Assembly: GCF_001625655.1 (NCBI RefSeq)
Contig: NZ_AUYB01000024.1
Span: 1-64,000 of the forward strand
DNA length: 64,000 nt
DNA from: Pseudoalteromonas luteoviolacea DSM 6061
GTDB lineage: Bacteria; Pseudomonadota; Gammaproteobacteria; Enterobacterales; Alteromonadaceae
Direction: 5' to 3'
A program made the position numbers and the translations under genes. Positions 60,567-64,000 of the stretch are shown piece by piece (the stretch's first letter is position 1; the number at the start of each line of letters is the position of its first letter). The notes under the pieces are model-generated. The model searched no databases. It saw nothing but the letters and a program-made list of their open reading frames with translations, and had not been told where the DNA came from.

Positions 60567-61112
60567 TTACTGATGAGGAGTACATTGCGACAATAGTTTT
60601 TGCCAAAAAGCTTCGCCTTTTCGTCTGGCTAGCCGGATATTATTGTCGGGAATAGACTCCGGGTCATCGTACTGCTCTAAAGCTAAAGCCATACTCTCTT
60701 CTCGGATAAGATGAAGGGTAGGAAAAGGAGCGCGATTGGTATAGTTGGCTGGGTCGTCCTCATCACTGTCAGCAAAGACATAATCAGGGTGAAAGTTGGC
60801 AATTTGGTATTTTCCTTCAAACCCTTGTGCGCAGAGCATCGCATTGGCAAGGTCGACTAAGTCAAGAAAATCATCAAAGTGTGCAAACCCGTCAGAAAAT
60901 ATGAGTAATGTTGTTTCCCGTTCAGGTGAAGCATCCAGTGCAAAGCACTCATTCAGCATATCCATTACAGCATCTTCATGAGATGTGGCTGAGCTCACCT
61001 GATAATGAATTGTTTGCTGCTCTACCTCTTTTCGTGCAAAAGGACAAAAGTTAAATTTGACAATGACTTTGCTGACCCAGTTCTGCATTGAGTTTACGAT
61101 TTGCTCCGACAT
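60567..61112 (-). CDS. DUF1415 family protein
   Basis: A 181-residue soluble protein of the DUF1415 family. Segments typical of it are VIVKFNFCPFARKE near the N-terminus, ETTLLIFSDGFAHFDDFLDL in the middle, and the NFHPDYVFAD and TNRAPFPTLHLIRE blocks. No function is established. The start codon follows directly on the waaA stop (one base apart), so the two genes are translationally coupled. Confidence 0.9.
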   Translation of the reverse strand: MSEQIVNSMQNWVSKVIVKFNFCPFARKEVEQQTIHYQVSSATSHEDAVMDMLNECFALDASPERETTLLIFSDGFAHFDDFLDLVDLANAMLCAQGFEGKYQIANFHPDYVFADSDEDDPANYTNRAPFPTLHLIREESMALALEQYDDPESIPDNNIRLARRKGEAFWQKLLSQCTPHQ

Positions 61113-62375
61113 CTACTGCTCCAATAGTGAATCTATGACTTTTAGCGTGCGATCTATGGCCCCTTGATTTTTTGCCAAACAGGCATACGCACTTTCCCCC
61201 AGCTGTTGGGCAGCAGCAGGGTTACTAAAATACTGTGAAACCAGTTCTGCAAGGTGGCTTTGATCTTGGCAAATTTTTGCGCCTGCCATTGCCGTGAGTT
61301 CTGGATAAATATGTGAAAAGTTGTATGTACTTGGTCCACTGATAACACCCACAGCACTGGCCGCAGCCTCAAGAGGGTTGTGACCGCCTCGTTCAATTAA
61401 GCTCCCGCCAACAAACGCGATTTGAGCACTGCCGTACAAAAACTTGAGCTCGCCTAGCGTATCTGCCAATAGCACCTGAGAGTCTGGTGTGTAAACTTCG
61501 CTTCGACGACTATATTTTAACGAAGTATGCGCAAGATAGTCCGCAACGGGCTGAAATTGCTCTGGATGGCGTGGTGCAATTATTAGCAATGCATTGGGAT
61601 GCGTTTTTAATATTGTTTTATGCGCAGCAATAACTTGTTCGTGTTCTTTGGGGTGTGTTGAGCCAGCAATCCAAATTGGCCGCTCGCCAATTTGTGAACG
61701 CAAAGCTGCAAGTTTATTTTTTTCACTGTCAGCAATTTGAATATCAAACTTAATAGAGCCAGTCGATTGCACGCGGCTTGCCTCAAGACCCAATGCTATA
61801 AAACGCGCTCCATCTTCTTCATTATGACTTGCAAGCTCATCGATATGTTTCATTAAGTTATGACTGAGAGCTGAAAATCGCTTGTAGCCCTCAAAAGATT
61901 TCTGTGACAAACGCGCATTGATCACAGTGACAGGGCAATGATGTTGCTTGGCATAGTAAAATAAGTTTGGCCATAGCTCGGTTTCCAACACGATTAATAG
62001 TTTGGGTTGAACGGTGTTGATAAATTTACGAACGGCAAAGGCTAGGTCTAGTGGTAAGTAGCAGACATTAACTGTGTCGCCAAACTGTTTGTGAACTTCA
62101 GCTCTGCCTGTGGGCGTGTTGCATGTGATCAAAAATCGCTCATTGGGGTAGTTTTCCTGCAGGCGCTTGATCAAAGGGGATGCCGCGAGCACCTCACCAA
62201 CTGAAGCACAATGAATAACAAATCCATTGGGAGAGATTGCATCTGGAACTTGGCCAAATCTTTCAGCAAAATGAGCTCGATAACCTGCGTTTTTTTTCCC
62301 TCTGATTTGATATAGATAGAAGGCAATAAGTGGGCTGAGCAGTAACAATAATAATGAGTAAAAGAGTCTGGTCAT
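61113..62375 (-). CDS. waaA: Kdo transferase WaaA
   Basis: Transfers Kdo from CMP-Kdo to lipid IVA in the LPS inner core. The 420-residue GT-B protein has an N-terminal membrane anchor (about 3-21) and the conserved RAHFAERFGQVP segment with the catalytic Glu. It has the characteristic CASVGEVLAASPL motif, with Cys where Ala-Val-His-Ala-Ser is common, and a C-terminal FVGGSLIERGGHNPLE-AA nucleotide-binding block. It heads a two-gene unit with DUF1415. Confidence 0.95.
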   Translation of the reverse strand: MTRLFYSLLLLLLSPLIAFYLYQIRGKKNAGYRAHFAERFGQVPDAISPNGFVIHCASVGEVLAASPLIKRLQENYPNERFLITCNTPTGRAEVHKQFGDTVNVCYLPLDLAFAVRKFINTVQPKLLIVLETELWPNLFYYAKQHHCPVTVINARLSQKSFEGYKRFSALSHNLMKHIDELASHNEEDGARFIALGLEASRVQSTGSIKFDIQIADSEKNKLAALRSQIGERPIWIAGSTHPKEHEQVIAAHKTILKTHPNALLIIAPRHPEQFQPVADYLAHTSLKYSRRSEVYTPDSQVLLADTLGELKFLYGSAQIAFVGGSLIERGGHNPLEAAASAVGVISGPSTYNFSHIYPELTAMAGAKICQDQSHLAELVSQYFSNPAAAQQLGESAYACLAKNQGAIDRTLKVIDSLLEQ

Positions 62376-62520
62376 GGTGAGTAGCGACTATTAAAAGGGT
62401 ATTTTAACCCGCTTACGAAATAATGAAAATCACTATAACAATTTTACACATAACCGAGCGTGCTCAAAAGCAGTAAATTTGCTAATATGCTCGCCCTGTT
62501 GTGATTTCGAATGAATTAAA

Positions 62521-63957
62521 ATGTTGTCTATTTCTAAAAGCATATGTTTTGCTGTTTCTCTTCTTGGGCTGAGCTCAACAATGGCCTTCGCAATGCCAAC
62601 CGCCTACTTACCTATAGGCAAAGATAAGATACTTGAGTATCAAATTGAAAAAATGTTCACGCTGACTGCGATTACGCCAATGAGTAAGCCTTACCGTATC
62701 ACCGAAATCAATCAGCATATTGTGAAACTTGGCAAGATTGACCCGGCATTGCAAGCAAGCATTCGTGCTCGTATTGCCCCCTACTTAGAACGAGATGCAA
62801 TTACTCGACGTGGTGTCAAGCTACGCATCGATTCAGGGGATGAACAAAGGCTTGCCAATGACAGAGGTAATTACTCTAGTGAATACGCGGAATTATCACT
62901 TGATGGTATTTACCGTGGTAGCGATAACTCATTAATGCAGTTAGGTGCTGAGTATCGTGTGGAAACTGGAAAGCTTATTCAATACAACACCTTTTACGCA
63001 CTAGGTGGAGAGAATTTGCAATTAAATCTAGGCTACAAGGAGCATTGGTTCTCGCCATTTAAGCATTCTGCTCAAGTATATTCTACCAATGCAAAAGCCC
63101 CTCTATCCGTTTCAGTTGGTTTGAATACACCTTTGCAAAATTGGTGGAATTTTGACTTTGAATTATTTTATGCAGAATTGGAACAAGTAGATAAAGGAAT
63201 ACATTATCAGGGCAAACTGCACGATGGCACGCCAAAACTTGCTGGTACGCACATTAGCATAGAGCCGTTAAAAAACTGGAAGCTGGGTATCAATCGAGTG
63301 ATGCAGTTTGGTGGTGGTCCGCGCAAAGTTGACTTTAAAGATGTTTTTAAAGCTTATTTTGACCCTGCAGGCAGTGATAATAGTGGATTGACAGGTGGCA
63401 CTGACAATGAATTGGGTGACCAGTGGGCAACAGTCACTACATCGTTTAAGACAAATTGGGTAACGCCAGTGGAGTGGTATATTGAGCATGGTGGAGAAGA
63501 TACCCGTGAGCACAAGAATTACTTATTCGGCAATTCAGTAACGAGCTTTGGTGCGTATGTTCCAAGGTTAACTAAAGATATATCACTAAGATATGAATAC
63601 TCGGATATCAGCGAGCTTTGGTACACACATCATATATATCCGCGTAAAGGCAATAGCATAGATGACTTTGTATTGGGTCACTTTGCAAGCAATCATCGCA
63701 ATTTTAATCATGGTGTTGCGACGACCAGTCAAGTTTTAGAAGTAAACTATTTCGAAAGCTTAGATTCAATGTGGAGTATCAAATTAACCAGTGTTGAAAA
63801 CCAGCCGAACGAAAATTTTGAATACAAAAAAATGAATGAAGTTAAGCTGTCAAACACTAGAAAAATTAGTAGTTACCAAGTAGAAACTAGCCTCACAGCG
63901 GGCAAAGATGTTTATGGCGAGAATTACACTTGGCTTTCAGTCAATGTATACTGGTAA
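62521..63957 (+). CDS. Wzi-like capsule assembly outer-membrane protein
   Basis: A 478-residue outer-membrane beta-barrel with a cleavable signal peptide (about 1-24, ending AFA). An N-terminal helical segment (about 25-100) precedes alternating amphipathic strands, ending in an aromatic C-terminus (LSVNVYW) typical of barrel proteins. Segments such as LNLGYKEHWFSPFKHSAQ and LGDQWATVTTSFK fit the Wzi family (Caps_assemb_Wzi). In E. coli Wzi binds group 1 capsule at the surface. No capsule or wza/wzc genes are in the window, so the bound polymer is unknown. Confidence 0.82.
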   Translation: MLSISKSICFAVSLLGLSSTMAFAMPTAYLPIGKDKILEYQIEKMFTLTAITPMSKPYRITEINQHIVKLGKIDPALQASIRARIAPYLERDAITRRGVKLRIDSGDEQRLANDRGNYSSEYAELSLDGIYRGSDNSLMQLGAEYRVETGKLIQYNTFYALGGENLQLNLGYKEHWFSPFKHSAQVYSTNAKAPLSVSVGLNTPLQNWWNFDFELFYAELEQVDKGIHYQGKLHDGTPKLAGTHISIEPLKNWKLGINRVMQFGGGPRKVDFKDVFKAYFDPAGSDNSGLTGGTDNELGDQWATVTTSFKTNWVTPVEWYIEHGGEDTREHKNYLFGNSVTSFGAYVPRLTKDISLRYEYSDISELWYTHHIYPRKGNSIDDFVLGHFASNHRNFNHGVATTSQVLEVNYFESLDSMWSIKLTSVENQPNENFEYKKMNEVKLSNTRKISSYQVETSLTAGKDVYGENYTWLSVNVYW

Positions 63958-64000
63958 AACACGGGTAATTATAAAAAGTTAGGTCCAGTATTTGGACTGG

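Overview
The window is a stretch of chromosome from a marine gammaproteobacterium of the Alteromonadales, most likely Pseudoalteromonas or a close relative. This is inferred from AT-rich coding sequence, gene order, and the protein families seen (DUF2947, DUF4426, DUF1415, DUF1653, an orphan Wzi and the YdbH-YnbE-YdbL set). Nearly all genes are vertically inherited core genes. I saw no insertion sequence, prophage, integrase, CRISPR array, toxin-antitoxin locus or defence island.

Layout. 1-432 is a non-coding, hairpin-rich repeat region. 433-2737 (minus) holds a vWA protein, its MoxR-type ATPase and DUF1653; 2825-4023 (plus) holds DUF2947 and an unknown protein. 4074-9936 (plus) is ftsB-ispD-ispF-truD-surE-pcm-nlpD-rpoS, joining division, isoprenoid synthesis, RNA modification, stress survival and the stationary-phase sigma factor. 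10189-15187 (minus) is valS-holC-pepA, divergent from lptF-lptG (LPS export). 17598-20845 holds an RDD protein, a lone tRNA-Leu(CAA), a small membrane protein and an orphan sensor kinase. A DUF885 lipoprotein follows on the minus strand.

22834-33016 is the widely conserved yggS neighbourhood: hemW, rdgB, DUF4426, yggT, proC and yggS on the minus strand; pilT-pilU and an exported protein on the plus strand; then ruvX, yqgE, gshB and rsmE on the minus strand. 33080-34499 holds an unknown protein and a four-repeat DUF350-like membrane protein. glnE (plus) is followed by a TcpQ-domain protein, an LpxL-type acyltransferase and tolC (minus). 40632-47282 is nudF-yqiB-cpdA-yqiA-parE-parC. Then come a phosphoribosyltransferase, glutaminase, guanosine kinase (minus), tadA, a small arginine-rich protein (minus), mltF (minus) and purL. 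56945-57438 is a decayed gap. ydbH-ynbE-ydbL is an AsmA-like lipid-bridge operon, followed by DUF1415 and waaA (minus) and a Wzi-like outer-membrane protein.

Envelope construction is the main theme: LptF/G, LpxL, WaaA, TolC, NlpD, MltF, YdbH/YnbE and Wzi. No convincing new multi-gene system was found. The most interesting leads are small: a repeat with a compensatory stem change (1-271), an Arg-rich small gene with an ideal Shine-Dalgarno that shares a stop-codon hairpin with tadA, and a long inverted repeat in the tRNA-Leu leader.
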